Positions 31,912-43,877 of a stretch of 64,000 nt of DNA are shown here, in pieces. How positions within the stretch are numbered: position 1 is the first letter of the stretch; each line of letters begins with the position of its first letter. The DNA is from Tupaia tana (taxonomy: Eukaryota; Chordata; Mammalia; Scandentia; Tupaiidae). The notes below the pieces were generated by a model. That model had not been told where the DNA came from, made no database searches, and saw only the letters and a program-made list of their open reading frames with translations. Made by a program: the position numbers and the translations under genes. The DNA is taken from NCBI GenBank assembly GCA_026018925.1, contig JAKSZU010000002.1:15218162-15282161 (forward strand), read 5' to 3'.

Positions 31912-32180
31912 AGCACAGCATTTTAACGTAGCACTGTTATTCGGGGACCGACACACCAACACTCCGGGCTGTGCTGGTGACATTTAGTTTGTCCTGTCCG
32001 GACACATGCCAATTTGGAAGAGCACCAGGAACGTTGGTGCTTGGACGTGCCCAGGCCTAAGGAACTGCTGGGTGATCCTCAAAAATGACGGTCCCTTTTT
32101 TCTCACCGCTTTCTCCTACTGCGTTGGCAGAAACGTCATGGCATATTTTTTCTCTGTTTTTCTAAGCAAAAATGTGTCAT

Positions 32181-32444
32181 GGGGACCAGCAGTTAGCATA
32201 ATGGCTATGTCACTGGACTCCCACGTAGTCGACCGCGGTTCGAGTCCCGGACCCGGTGGCTTAAACTCACGCCGGGCGCGTGTGCGTGCGTGCCCAAGAT
32301 CCCGAGAGGAGAATGGAGGAGAAGGGATTGCGGCGTGGCCATCCCCCCTGGGGGGTGATTTCCTGCTTTCTATCTCTCTGTCTCTCTCTGTCTGTCTGGC
32401 GAGCGCACGCGCCCTATAGCGAAAACCTCTCCAAAAAAAAAAAA
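32181..32444 (+). mobile_element. tRNA-derived SINE, long form (young)
   Basis: Near-consensus with perfect B box GGTTCGAGTCC. Target-site duplication AAAAATGTGTCATG at 32167-32180 and about 32445-32458. Confidence 0.97.
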
Positions 32445-32596
32445 AAAAATGTGTCATGACTTTCCCAGCGAATGACCCAATACTTCCTAAACTCCCCGAC
32501 AAACTTGAAGGGCAGGGATTCTACTTCAGTTGCCCTTCAAATTTATACTCTGCTGTCTGTGTTCTTCTCTTTCTCCTTCCTTCCTTCCTTTCTTTC

Positions 32597-32880
32597 CTTT
32601 TTTCTTTTTTGAGGTTTTCACCATAGGGCACCTGCGCTCACCAGAGAGAGACAGTGAGAGAGAAAGTGAGAAATCATCCCCTGGGGAGGGGCTTCACCAC
32701 AATTCCTTCTCCTCCATTCTCTTCCTGGATTTTGAGCACACACACACACACGAGTGCACACACAGACACACACACACACACACGTATCCAGCATGACTTT
32801 CAAACAGTCATCCAGGACTCGAACCCCAGCTGGCCATGTCGAAGTCCAGTGCCTCGACCACCGTGCCACCTGCTGACCAC
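32597..32880 (-). mobile_element. tRNA-derived SINE, long form, with CA expansion
   Basis: Inverted: TTTTGAGGTTTTCACCATAG at one end, ACCGTGCCACCTGCTGACC at the other. The TGTGTG part of the centre has become a CA-rich run (32737-32783). Confidence 0.9.
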
Positions 32881-33007
32881 GCTGTGTCCTTTCTGACTGA
32901 TTAGATTTTATGTTGCCTCTTTGACTAGGAAAGTTTTCACTCTGTTTAGTAGAGTGGCTATTCGACTGTGGGAAGACATTTAAAGCAGGCACCAGTGGAA
33001 AGCTCAC

Positions 33008-33114
33008 CTCCGGGAGAAGTCCATGTTCGCCAGGGAGGCGGAAGACATCCGGTACAGGCGACACAGGTACATTTCCCTCTGGGAGTTCTTCCCTGATTTA
33101 CAAGTGACTTTGTT
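33008..33114 (-). other. Orphan exon-like segment
   Basis: I do not recognise this. On the minus strand a pyrimidine-rich acceptor (ATTTCTTCCAG) precedes a 107-bp open segment (35 codons plus 2 nt) that ends CGGAG at a strong donor GTGAGC. The peptide runs NKVTCKSGKNSQ, then REMYLCRLYRMSSASLANMD and FSRR. G/C predominates at third positions in its second half. It could be one exon of an uncharacterised gene, a decayed gene's exon, or chance. The plus strand of the same stretch also reads protein-like (AHLREKSMFAREAEDIRYRR) but with poor splice sites. Confidence 0.3.
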
Positions 33115-34633
33115 CTGGAAGAAATATTGTGCTCTAACACTGTCGATGTCCTGCCCCGCAGCTAGACTTGAAGGCTGTGGAGGAGGCCACCACCCTCTCC
33201 CTCTGCCATGCACAGAGCCACCGCGACCCGCCAGGTGCAGACTGCCATCACCGTGGGGCGAGGCCGGCCCCCTCCCCTGCTGACACAGCACAAGGGCCCT
33301 TGGCTTCTGCCCTCTCCCCGGTAGAGACGACAAGGTCACCCCCCGCCACCCCCCAGGACACGGGAGAGCGATGGTGTGGCTCAGCAGATACCTAAGCTAA
33401 GGCTGAAAAGAACCGTGGTTCCAGCACGGTGTTTGAGAGAATACTTCAACACTCCAATAATAGTGACATGAACTATAAGACTCTTAATTAAGAAAACAAA
33501 GAGAAATTACTTTTAAAAGACTATAGAAACAGCTGGAAATCTCAAAGAAACCCAGCTGACACTGAGTGACAGCTGTCCGGCTAGGGGACATGGGAAACGA
33601 ACCGGTGAGGGCTAGGACAGCATGGGGACAGGGAAAGGGGGGCTGAGCAGGGGACCACACGCTGAAACCTCCAGGCCCTGGGGGCTGCAGCAAGGGAACC
33701 ACCACCTGTGACCCAGAGCCCCAGAGGGGATGCTGGCCCACCACCCACCCTGCTCAAGTCAGACGTGGCTGCACCCGCAGCCCAGGCAGGCGGCCCACGG
33801 GGTCCCAGCCCACGTGATGGGCCCCTCCGCAGGCCTGACCATGCGGGCACTGCAGCCCGCACAGGTGGGCTCAGTTGGGGTCTTAGGGAAGGCCTGGAGC
33901 AGTTTCCTCCAGTGCCCCACGCGACCGCCCTGGGGAAGACGCCTCATCTGCGGAGGCTCAGGGACAGGGACTGGGGACGAAGCAAGAGCCTCCGCCCTGC
34001 TGGCAGCTCCCGCACGCACCTCCTGTGGTGCATCTCTGCGTGCGGCCGAACACTGTGTCAGCTGTGCAGCAAGTGCGTGTGTGTGCATGTGTGTGTGCGT
34101 GTGCGTGTGTGTGTCAGGTTACCGACTCCAGCAGGTGGTGGTTGTAGCCGGATCCCTGAGTTCTGGACGTGAGTGTTCATAAAATGTGATGATCAGAATG
34201 AGCCCCGGGAAGAACACCTGGTGGGTTTGCGGGCAGGAGTCGGGCGCCACCTGCACCCGGCGGGTTCCTGCACCTCGGGCTCCCGGGTGCAGTTGCAGGC
34301 GTCTCCTGCCCTTTCCTGAACTGGGAGAACTTGGAGGCCTACAGCCTGGTGAGCTGAGTAAGCCGAGTCCAGCTCTAGCTCGCACCAACTGTGACAGTAA
34401 GTCTCGGCGGAAACTGTGTTAATTACATTGCATGAGTGTCAAGAACTCACGCACTCCCGAGAAGCCCCATGTGGGTGAGGTCACACACCAGCACAGCCTC
34501 GCTGCTCTTTTAGGAAACCCAGCTGACGGTGTCTGGCCCTGGGGTTTACTCTCCAGCTTGCTAAGTTCAACTCAGGCCTGGCAGGGGGCGGCCGCCTTCC
34601 CAGGTGGCCCGGCTCATGTTGGCACCACCAGGA

Positions 34634-34665
<32 letters not shown>

Positions 34666-35599
34666 TGGCCTGCTTCCCGGCTCCCCTACTTTCTGCTCCT
34701 GACTGATCCTGAAGCACCAGCACCTGGGCTTCCCTAGGCAAAGGTGGCAGGATGGGCCTGGGTGTCCAGGGCCCAGAGGGAGGCCAGGCTGACGGAGGCA
34801 GAAAGGCCAGAAGGCCCCAGTGAGCTTGTCAGAGACTCCCGGCAGCTCACCTGCTCCTGGCCCTGGGGCGGCTTCTCTGCAGTTTCTTGCCACTGACATT
34901 TTCTTCTCCATTCCGTAAGTCGGGAAAGAAGATCCTTAGAGAAAAACGATAGGTCTTTTGACGAACATCCTTCCCTACCACAGCTTACCTACACTGCTGC
35001 CAGGTACGTTCCTCCAGTTCTTGCTACAACTTAAAAAGTGGACAGCTTTCCTTGTCGTTTTACACCTAGACACGGACGCAAGGTCCAGCCATCGTTCAAA
35101 GCTTGGGTCCCAAACGCAGCTCAGTGTGGCTCAGACCCAGAGCCCAGCGACCATCCTCAGGCCCGGTAAGCCGCGGGCAGGGCCTGCTTCACTCTCCAGG
35201 CTTTCTAGCTCGACAGCGCCAGGAGCGGCTTTCTCTGGGTACTGAAAGCATTTCGTTTTGCATGGCATTACGTTTTATTTTCGGGTTAAGTATTTACCAA
35301 ATGCATCAGATATACAAGGGGACATCAAGAAGCTGGAGGAAAACGGAATCATAGCACAGGTTTGTTTGGGTGCAAGAAATGCTGAAACCCACGCCTTCTT
35401 TCCCTGACACGCTTTCCGTGCCTTGCTGGAGACACGCACGTGGCAGCGTGGACTATCTCCTCCTTTCCTCCCGTTACGCTTTCGCTGGTCACAAGTTTAG
35501 GGAATTCCAATCTTAGCCATTTTTCCTTGAGTCCTCTCCAGAGGAAAACCAGGAGAGGCTCGGCAGCCGCTCAGGTGGCCTCCCTCACTCCTCTGAGAA
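33115..35599. other. Unique stretch
   Basis: About 2.5 kb with no repeat family or gene recognised apart from (GGAGCC)5 at 34635-34664. Confidence 0.5.
34635..34664 (+). repeat. (GGAGCC)5 hexamer repeat
   Basis: Five perfect GGAGCC units. Confidence 0.97.
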
Positions 35600-35735
35600 C
35601 AGGAGAGAGTGGGCTTTGCAGTCCCACCTTCCTGGGTTGAACTCGCGGAATGCCAGCCAGTCCCTCCTGTGCTGTGGGGGGTGACAAGCTGGGCCCTCAT
35701 GTGCCTCATTGGGAAAGATGGGGCCAGACGTGGTG
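35600..35735 (+). mobile_element. MIR
   Basis: Matches the MIR head and core: TGGGCTTTGCAGTCCCACCT, CCTGGGTTGAACTC, then GTGCCTCATTGGGAAAGATG (the 'cctcatctgtaaaatggg' region). Confidence 0.65.
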
Positions 35736-36217
35736 CAGAGGGAAACCCGAGGCTCTGCTCGGCCGCCTGCACAGGTCGGTTTCCTGACCACCCCAGGGAC
35801 ACCCACAGCTGGCTGAGGCGAGGGTACATCCCGGCGTGAGGGTCCTGTCGGAGGGGCTCTCTCTTTCTCTGTCTTCCTCTCTCTTTGGCTCATAAAATAA
35901 ACAAATAAACTTTGAAAAATACAGTAAAGACTACAATTCCAAATCAATTCTTGGGTATGTGAAAGTCTTGGCATAGGGTGGGAATGCATTGACACACACC
36001 TCTTATTAATTAGGGAATTGTGGCGAAGACAGGCTCAGAGTGAAAACAGGAAGTTCACTACACAGGTATTTAGGGAAATTAAAGGTGCATGGACCTACTG
36101 AAGAAAATGGCACTTAAACATGATGAATTATCTTTGTGTTTTTTTCCAAGTTATTACCATAAAAAAAAAACTCAAGAATAAACTTGAACTTCGAACAAGT
36201 TCCAGAATTAAATAGTT

Positions 36218-36396
36218 TTTTATCATTTTTAATTTATTTTATTCACTCATTCATCTATTTCAATTTGACCCAAAGAGAGACAGAGAGAAAGAGAGAGAGG
36301 GAAAATGAGAAAGCAAGCCACCAGGTCCAGGACTCGAACCCTTGTCAGCCATGTGGGAGTATCCAGTGCCTTAACCACCACGCCACCTCCTGGTCC
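36218..36396 (-). mobile_element. tRNA-derived SINE, short form
   Basis: Inverted: AATTTGACCCAAAGAGAGAC, head GGACTCGAACCC, ending CCACGCCACCTCCTGGTCCC. Flanked by AATTAAATAGTTTT and AATTAAGTAGTTTT. Confidence 0.9.
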
Positions 36397-36660
36397 CAAT
36401 TAAGTAGTTTTATGCTGGAATAGGAATATTTCTCCCAGCAATCTCAGGAGCCATCAATTAAGTAGTTTTAAATAAATAAGAATTTTAGTTTTTTATCAAA
36501 TAAATAGAATTCAAATACAAGAATATTTTGGTGCAAAAAAGATTAAATCCGTGCATAGCTTTTCATGATACAGATGTTCCATGAAACTTATTTTTTCCAT
36601 GAAACTTTTTGAAGAGTATTTCTATGTCAGAAATGAAATTTAAATATACAAAGGAAAAAT

Positions 36661-36695
<35 letters not shown>

Positions 36696-36903
36696 ATGAG
36701 GTATGTGTGATTGCCAGAGAGAGAGAGGGAGAGGGAGAGAGGGAGAAAGTACCCACCAGGGGCAATAGCCATGCCACAATCCCTACCCCCTCCATCCTCC
36801 TCTCAGGACTTCGGGCATGTGTTCAAGCTGCTGGGCTTCCAAATCAAACCGCATAGTCAGTCTTGTGGGATCCAGCCACCCCAACCACTAAGCAACTGGT
36901 TAG
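36661..36903 (-). mobile_element. tRNA-derived SINE, long form, with 31-T tail
   Basis: Inverted copy with an uninterrupted poly-T of about 31 at 36663-36693, then GCTATGAGGTATGTGTGATT. Diverged head. Confidence 0.88.
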
Positions 36904-36937
36904 CCTGGGAGAAATCAATTTCAAATTAAGTTGTAAG

Positions 36938-37200
36938 GGGACCAGCAGTTAGCATAATGGCTATGTGGCTGGACTCCCATGTAGTCGACCGTGGTTCGAG
37001 TCCCAGACGCGGTGGCTTAAACTCACGCCGGGCATGTGTGTGTGCGTGCCCAAGATCCCGAGAGGAGAATGGAGAAGGGATTGCGGCGTGACCATCCCCC
37101 CTGGGGAGTGATTTCTCACTTTCTGTCTCTGTCTCTCTCTGTCTTTCTGGTGAGTGCACACACCCTATAGCAAAAACCTCTCCAAAAAAAAATAAAATAA
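36938..37200 (+). mobile_element. tRNA-derived SINE, long form
   Basis: Near-consensus. Target-site duplication AAGTTGTAAG before 36938 and at about 37204-37213. Confidence 0.95.
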
Positions 37201-37286
37201 AATCAAGTTGTAAGTAAAAATAAAATATTTTAGACACTTTAAAATTGAAACTAAAAATAATTTGCAAGGTCTAAAAAAATAAGACA

Positions 37287-37553
37287 TGGGACCAGCAGTT
37301 AGCGTAATGGCTATGTCGCTGGACTCCCACATAGTCGACGCCGGTTCGAGTCCCGGACCCGGCGGCTTAAACTCACGCCGGGCGCGTGTGCATGCGTGCC
37401 CAAGATCCCGAGAGGAGAATGGAGGAGAAGGGATTGCGGCGTGGCCATCCCCCCTGGGGGGTGATTTCCTGCTTTCTGTCTCTCTGTCTCTCTCTGTCTG
37501 TCTGGCGAGCGCACGCGCCCTATAGCAAAAACCTCTCCAAAAAAAAGAAAAAA
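37287..37553 (+). mobile_element. tRNA-derived SINE, long form (young)
   Basis: Near-consensus. Target-site duplication AAAAAATAAGACATG at 37273-37287 and about 37554-37568. Confidence 0.97.
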
Positions 37554-37879
37554 AAAAAAATAAGACATGACACCAGTGAGATTCTGAAGATATTCATTAA
37601 GAATAATAAATATAGTTCATTTATCTAAAACCAACAAGGACAAACTGAAAGTTTCAAATATAATTTAAAAAGTAGAGGAAGTTCCCCCAAAGACGGAACT
37701 GATGGCAGAATTCCAGAGTTAACTGTGAAGCCCATCACCAAAGGCACTCCTGCTGGGCAGGGCTGGCCCACAGGGGAGTCCCAGGCAAACATAATGAACC
37801 AGAGCAAAGGTAAGCAAGGCCACCCGGCCCCTGGCCAGCCCAGTGCAACCCCAGCCCCGGCCGTCATCTTTACCGGGAT

Positions 37880-38235
37880 GTGAGGAACTGAATTGTGCTC
37901 TCCCAAATCCATAGGCTGAAACACTAACACCAATGTAACTATATCTGTCTTTAAAGAAGGAGCTAGGTAAACAGGGTCACAGGGTGGGACCCTAACCCAA
38001 TAGGTCTGCTGTCCTCACACAAAAAGCAAGAGATGCCAGTGATGCGCACGCACAGAGAAAAGACCATGCAGGACATAGTGAGAGGCCGCGGCCTGCATGC
38101 CTCAGGAGAATCCAACCCTGGTAGCACCTTGACAGAGGACTTCCACCCTCAGGCACTGTGAGGAATCAGCTCCTGCTGTCTGAGCCTCCCCAGAGGAACT
38201 TCGTTATGACAGTCCTGAAAGACGAACACTTTGGG
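37880..38235 (+). mobile_element. MaLR-type (MLT1-like) solo LTR
   Basis: TGAATTGTGCTCTCCCAAAT, GGGTGGGACCCTAACCCAAT and a CTTCGTTATGACAGTCCTGA end match the plan of old ERVL-MaLR LTRs. No retroviral coding sequence is attached. Subfamily not assigned. Confidence 0.6.
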
Positions 38236-38599
38236 TAGAAACACAGGCAACATAACAGACTCTCCTTCTTACAGGTTTCTAAGTCGTATTTGATGGTTGA
38301 AGCAAACACTGGAACACTGAGGTAGTGCTCAATGTCGATAGATGCAATACTTAGAACAACTTTACTTCAAATATAGAAACTGCCAAGGGACCTAAACACA
38401 AGTAAACAGGCAAAACTTCACCCAAAGTGGTAAAGTTGTGGTACGAGGAGACTATGGGACACACAAGGACAAGTATAAGCAAACATGTTTTATACATATT
38501 TGTAATTATGTATAGAGCAACCACAAAGAGTACTGTATGAGGTACTAAGATTTTTTAAATTATATAAATCAAAACAGAATTCTAAAAATTGCTGAAGTA

Positions 38600-39051
38600 A
38601 TCTACAGGAAGGGAAGGCAAGGGACTGGGAAACAGAAAACGAAGAAACAAATAATAAAAATGGCCAGCTTAGCTCTAGGCATGAACAATGTCAAAATAAG
38701 CCAAAGAGATTGTCAGAAAGGGTAGAAATCCATGGTCCAACTTAATGCTGTCTATATAAAGCTCCCATCAAACACAGGCACCTAGGGAGTTCGGAAATAA
38801 AAGGATGAAAAAAGATAAATCTTGCAAAATAAAAAAAAGAAAGGTAGAAATGGCAATATTATATAAAGTGGAATTCAGAGCAGAGAGAAATTACAGAGCA
38901 ATGAGAAACATTTACGTAACAGTTACAGTACCGATTTATTAAAAAGATACAGCAATCACAAGTGTGTATACACCAAGCGCCTCAAAATACATGGAGGAGC
39001 AACTAAAAAAAATGAAGGAGAAATAGACAAATTCATGATTGCAGTTGGAGA
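38600..39051 (+). mobile_element. L1 ORF2 fragment, endonuclease part
   Basis: A decayed L1M ORF2: CAACTTAATGCTGTCTATAT, GAATTCAGAGCAGAGAGAAA, GAGAAATAGACAAATTCATG, TTGGAGACTTCATCACCCC. Continues after the SINE at 39068. Confidence 0.8.
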
Positions 39052-39067
39052 CTTCATCACCCCTTCT

Positions 39068-39372
39068 TTTTTTTTTTTTTTTTTTGGAGAGGTTTTTTTT
39101 TTTGTTTTTTTTTTGTTTTTTTTTTTTTTTTGCTATAGGGCGCATGTGCTCGCCAGACAGACAGAGAGAGACATAGAGACAGAAAGCGAAAAATCACCCC
39201 CACAGGGGGGATGGCCACGCCGCAATCCCTTCTCCTCCATTCTCCTCTCGGGATCTTGGGCACGCACGCACACGCGCCCGGCGTGAGTTTTAAGCCACCG
39301 GGTCCGGGACGCAAGCCACGGTCGACTACGTGGGAGTTCAGTGACATAGCCATTACGCTAACTGCTGGTTCC
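39068..39372 (-). mobile_element. tRNA-derived SINE, long form (young), in L1
   Basis: Inverted, with long interrupted poly-T. The 17-bp duplication CTTCATCACCCCTTCTT at 39052-39068 and 39373-39389 interrupts the L1. Confidence 0.96.
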
Positions 39373-39389
39373 CTTCATCACCCCTTCTT

Positions 39390-40655
39390 AGCAGTTGATA
39401 AAACTACTAAACTAAAAGTCGGCAAGAACCTAGAAGACACACCACCGTCCATCAACGTGACCTAATTAAGATTTAGAAAACATTTCACTCAAGAACAACA
39501 GAAGGCGCGTTCTTCTCAAGCACCCATGAAATATTCGTAAGATAAACCATATCTTGGGTGATCAATTACATCCGTGAATTTGAAAGAATGAAAACGGTAG
39601 AGAGCACATTCTCTGGCCATAACGGGATCGCACTGGACATTAACACCCGCCAAGACAAAAGGAAAATCCCCAAACACGGGCAAACAGCCAACGTGCTCCT
39701 AAGTAGTCCGCATCTAAAAGGGAGTGTCAGGGGAAATCTGAAACTCTGTCTGAAAATAAAAACAACATATCAAAATTTGTGCAACTCAACTGATACAGTA
39801 CTGAGAAGGAAATTTATAGCACTAATGCAAATAATAAAAATGGGGAAAAGTCTTTAATACATTTTCTAAACTTTTACCTCACAAAACTAGAAAAATAGGA
39901 GCAAATTAGAACCAAAGTCAGCAGAAGGAAGAAAATAATAAAAGCATTACTGTAATTCACAGAAATTAAAAACAATAGAAAAAAAGCAAATGAACTAAAG
40001 CTAGATCTTTGGAACAGAAAAACTAAAATAAAATAAAATAAGCAGCCTTTATAGCATGACTGAAAAAAATAAAAAGACCTAATTCATCAATATCAGGAAG
40101 AAAACTGGGAATATCACTACAGGTCTAGCATCACTAAAATGATATTAATGAAATAACTTAAAATTAATAAAGTAATTCAGTAAACATGCAGGTTACAACA
40201 TTAACAGAAAACAATTGCGTTTTTATATACAAACAGTGAAAAATAAATTAAGAAAACTATTTCATTCACAGTAGCAACAAAAAGAATGAAATACTTAGGA
40301 ATAAACTTAACCAAAAAGGTAGAAGATTTCCACACTGAAAATTATAAAACATTGATGAAGAAAATTTTAAAAGACACAGAAAAATAGAAAGATATCCCAT
40401 GTTCATGTATGGAAGAATTAATATTGTTAAAATATTCATACAACCCAAAGTGATCAGCAGATATAATGCATTTTTTTTTTCAAAATTCCCATAGTGTTCT
40501 TTACAAAAAATGAAGAAAACAAATCTAAAATTCATATGAATCCACAAAAGATCCTGAGGAGCCAAAGGAACCTTGAGCAAGTAGAACAAAGCTGGAGGCA
40601 TTAGTTTCTGATTTCAAAATATAATCTGAAACTATAGTAGTCAAAGTAGTATGAT
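39390..40655 (+). mobile_element. L1 ORF2 fragment, continuation
   Basis: Continues through endonuclease and reverse-transcriptase regions (GCGTTCTTCTCAAGCACCCA; GGAAATTTATAGCACTAATG; ATACTTAGGAATAAACTTAA). Many stops; part of the RT region is missing. Confidence 0.88.
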
Positions 40656-40815
40656 ACTGGGGCCAGCAGGTGACATGGTGGTCACAGAGCTGGACTCCCA
40701 CATGGCTAGCCATGGTTTGAGTCCTAGACCTGGCAGCTTGCTTTCTCACTCCCCCCAACCCCATGTGTCTCTCTCTGGTGAGCACATATGCCCTATAGCA
40801 AATTTTAAAATGATA
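40656..40815 (+). mobile_element. tRNA-derived SINE, short form
   Basis: GGGGCCAGCAGGTGACATGG, GAGCTGGACTCCCACATGGC, TTGCTTTCTCACTCCCCCC and an A-rich tail. Confidence 0.9.
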
Positions 40816-40845
40816 ATAATAATGATTATGAATAAAATTAAACAA

Positions 40846-41104
40846 TGCTTTTTTTTTATATTTAGGGAGATTTTTGCTATAGTTTGTGTGCTTGACAGAG
40901 AGACAGAAAGACAGAAAATGAGAAATCACTCCCCAGGGGGCATAGCCATGCTGCAATCCCTTCTCCTCCATTCTCCTCTTGGGATTGTGGGCCCACACGT
41001 ACATGTGTCCAGTGTGAGTTTTAAGCCACCAGGTCTGGTACTTGAACCACTGTCAACTATGTGGGGGTCCAGCGACATAACCATTACACCATCTGTTGGT
41101 GTAA
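40846..41104 (-). mobile_element. tRNA-derived SINE, long form
   Basis: Inverted: GGAGATTTTTGCTATAGTTT, ATCACTCCCCAGGGGGCATA, head CTTGAACCACTGTC and ATTACACCATCTGTTGG. Confidence 0.9.
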
Positions 41105-42115
41105 TGTGTAATTAATAAATAATTCTTAAAAAAATAAAAACAGTACATTATTAGCACTAAAACAGACATATAAACCAATGGAACAAAAGAGAGAACCCCA
41201 AAATAAGTCTATGGCTCTATAGTCAACTGATTCTTAAGAAAGATGCCAAGTACACACAGTAGGGAAAGGCCAATCTCTTGAATGATGCTGGGAAAATTGA
41301 ATATCCACCTGTAGAAGAACAAAACTGAACCTTTATCTCACATCATATGTAAAAGTCAGGTTGAAATGTGTTATAGCCTCAAACATAAATCCTAAAGCCA
41401 TAAAGCTACTAGAAGAAAACAGAAAAAACACTTTTTGACATGGGCCTGGGCAAAGGTTATTTTGGATATGACCCCAAAAGTACAGGCAACAAAAGCAAAA
41501 ACAGACACATGCAGCAAACTAAAAAACTTCTGCACAGCAAAAGAAATAATCAACAGAGCAAAAAGGCAACCTACATATTGGGAGAAAACATTTGCAAACC
41601 ATATATCTGTTAAGGAATTAATAATATCTAAAATATACAAAAAACTCAAACAAATCAATATAAAAAGGTTGAAATTGGGCTGAGAGACAAATAGATATTT
41701 TTCAAAAGAAGATATACAAATGGCCAAAAAATATATGAATATATGAAAAGATGTTCAACATCACTAATCATCAGGGAACTGCAAATCAAACACAATCCTT
41801 ACACATGTCAGAGTGGGTATCAAAAGACAAAGGATAAGGATGTGGAGAAAAGGAAACCATTACATACTTTTCAGAACGTAAATTGGTACAGCCATTACGG
41901 AAATCAGTATGGAGATTACTCAAAAAATTCAAAATAGAACTATATATTATCCAGAAATATATATATATACTGGGTATAAATGAAATCAGTATCTCAAAAG
42001 ATATCTTCATATCCATGTTAATTGCAGCATTATTTGCAATAGCAAAGAGACGGAAACAACCTAAGTGTCCATCAATAGATAGACAGACAAATGGGCAAAG
42101 AAAATGTGGTGTTTA
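41105..42115 (+). mobile_element. L1 ORF2 3' part
   Basis: Same L1 resumes: AAAACTTCTGCACAGCAAAA, GGAGAAAACATTTGCAAACC, GCAGCATTATTTGCAATAGC, CCTAAGTGTCCATCAATAGA. Reading frames are disrupted. Confidence 0.9.
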
Positions 42116-42207
42116 AGCAAGGAGCTTTAAGAAGCTCACAGAAAATGGAATTCAAGTATGAGTTTATTTTGATGCAAAGAAAAAAAACTTTTTGAAAGCA
42201 ATGCATG

Positions 42208-42282
42208 GGCTGCTTCAGTAGCATGGTGGTTAAGTCTTGTGCATAGGAAGCCAGATCCCACATGGCCAATCCTGGTTTGAAT
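42208..42282 (+). mobile_element. SINE head fragment
   Basis: GTAGCATGGTGGTTAAGTCT and CCACATGGCCAATCCTGGTT resemble only the tRNA-like head. Confidence 0.55.
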
Positions 42283-42344
42283 CAATAGCATTTCTGAATT
42301 TTAAAAAGTGAAAATATAAACAAAACATTACAGGGTATTATGAC

Positions 42345-42487
42345 ACTGTGATCTCTCTACTCTGGCCCTCCAGTTCATCAGGTCTTGGGTGTATGTGTTT
42401 TCAAGGCAGCCTAGGGATCCAAACCATCGTCAGCTATTCTTCCAGCACTACAGTTCAGTTTCCCAATAACTACACCACCAGGCTGAG
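42345..42487 (-). mobile_element. Old tRNA-derived SINE fragment
   Basis: Inverted and decayed: TCATCAGGTCTTGGGTGTAT, GATCCAAACCATCGTCAGC, AACTACACCACCAGGCTG. Confidence 0.5.
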
Positions 42488-42544
42488 CCCAACTGATTTC
42501 TGACAAAGGTGCAAAAGCAATTCAATGGAGAGGTACAGCCTTTT
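42488..42544 (+). mobile_element. L1 ORF2 scrap
   Basis: CAACTGATTTCTGACAAAGG and AATTCAATGGAGAGGTACAG match an L1 ORF2 segment. Confidence 0.6.
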
Positions 42545-42665
42545 CTACAAATAGTAATTGGGCAGATCCAACAATATATAAAAAAATCCAACAATATATA
42601 ATAAATCCAACAATATATAAAAAATCCACCAATAGTAATTGGGCAAATCCAACAATATATAAAAA
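42545..42665 (+). repeat. AT-rich tandem repeat
   Basis: Repeated ATCCAACAATATATAAAAAA units with a longer repeat containing AGTAATTGGGCA at both ends. Confidence 0.9.
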
Positions 42666-43873
42666 GAATTATACACCATGAGTATGTGGGGCTTATTCAA
42701 AGTATACAAGGCTGATTCAACATCCAAAAATCAGTTAATGTAATCCATCACATAAACAAGCTAAAAAGAAATTATCTTTTTATCAGTAGAAACAGCATAT
42801 GCAAAAAAAAAAAAGACAAAACACAAAACACATTTATTATAAAAACTCTCAGTAAACTAGAAATAGAAGGGAACTCCCCCAGTTTGAGAAAGAATATTTA
42901 CCAAAAAACTACAGCTAACACCATAGTTAATGATGAGAAAGTAAAGGCTTGTCACCTAATATCAGGAATAAGGTGAGGAAGCTTCTTCTCACCACTCCTA
43001 GCCAGCCTTGTACTAGAAGTCCTAGCTAATGCAATAAGACAAGAAAAGGAAGTAAAAGTTATGCAGACAAGGAAAGAAAAGAAAAAACTGTTCTTGTTCA
43101 CAGATAATATGATTGTCTAGCTAGAAAATTCCAAAGAATTGCCAAAAGCTTCCTAGAACTTTCATAGTAAGTGATTACAGAAAAATTTCAGGATACAACA
43201 TTTAAATATAAAAATTGATTGCTTGTTATGAGACTTGTAGAACATAACAGCAGGAAATCTAGGTAACCTCGAGCTTGGCAATGAGTATATAAAAACAACA
43301 CCAAAATCATGATCTAAGAAAGAAGAGCCTGTTAAGTTTGACTTCATTAGAATTTAAAGCTTCTTCTCTAGGAAAGACGCTGTTAGAAGAATGAGGAGAC
43401 AAGCCTCATGGTAGGAGAAAAATTGGTAATAAATAAATAAATTTAAAAAAACAGATATCTGATAAAGGACTTGTATCCAAAATATATAAAGAGCTCTTCA
43501 AATGCAACAATAGGAAAACAACGCAGTGAAACAACAGCAAAGGACAGGAGTAGACACTTCACCAAACAAGGTACACAGATGGCAAACACGTGAAAAGACG
43601 CTTCATACCACATGCCATCAGAAATTGCAGATTAAAACAGCAAGATACCAACACTTGCCAATTAAAATGACCCAAAAACAAATAAACAAACCATTCCAAA
43701 TGCTGGCTAGGATATGGAGCAATGAGAGCTCTTGTTCATCGCTGGGAAAATTCAAACTAGGGCGGCCACTTCAGAAGGCAGTTTACAATTTCATGCAAAG
43801 TTAAGCACAGTCTTACTGTAAAATCCAGCAATCCTGCTCACAGGTGTTTAGCTACATATCTTAGAAACTTATG
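42666..43873 (+). mobile_element. L1 ORF2 fragment (second L1)
   Basis: CAAGGCTGATTCAACATCCA, CTAGCTAATGCAATAAGACA and ATATTTACC-type pieces. Frames broken. The order relative to the upstream scrap shows a separate copy. Confidence 0.85.
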
Positions 43874-43877
43874 GCCA

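Noticed and set aside
33023-33092. Plus-strand exon in the orphan segment (FAREAEDIRYRRHR)
   Set aside because: The acceptor lacks a pyrimidine tract and the donor GTACAT is weak. The minus-strand reading has better splice sites.
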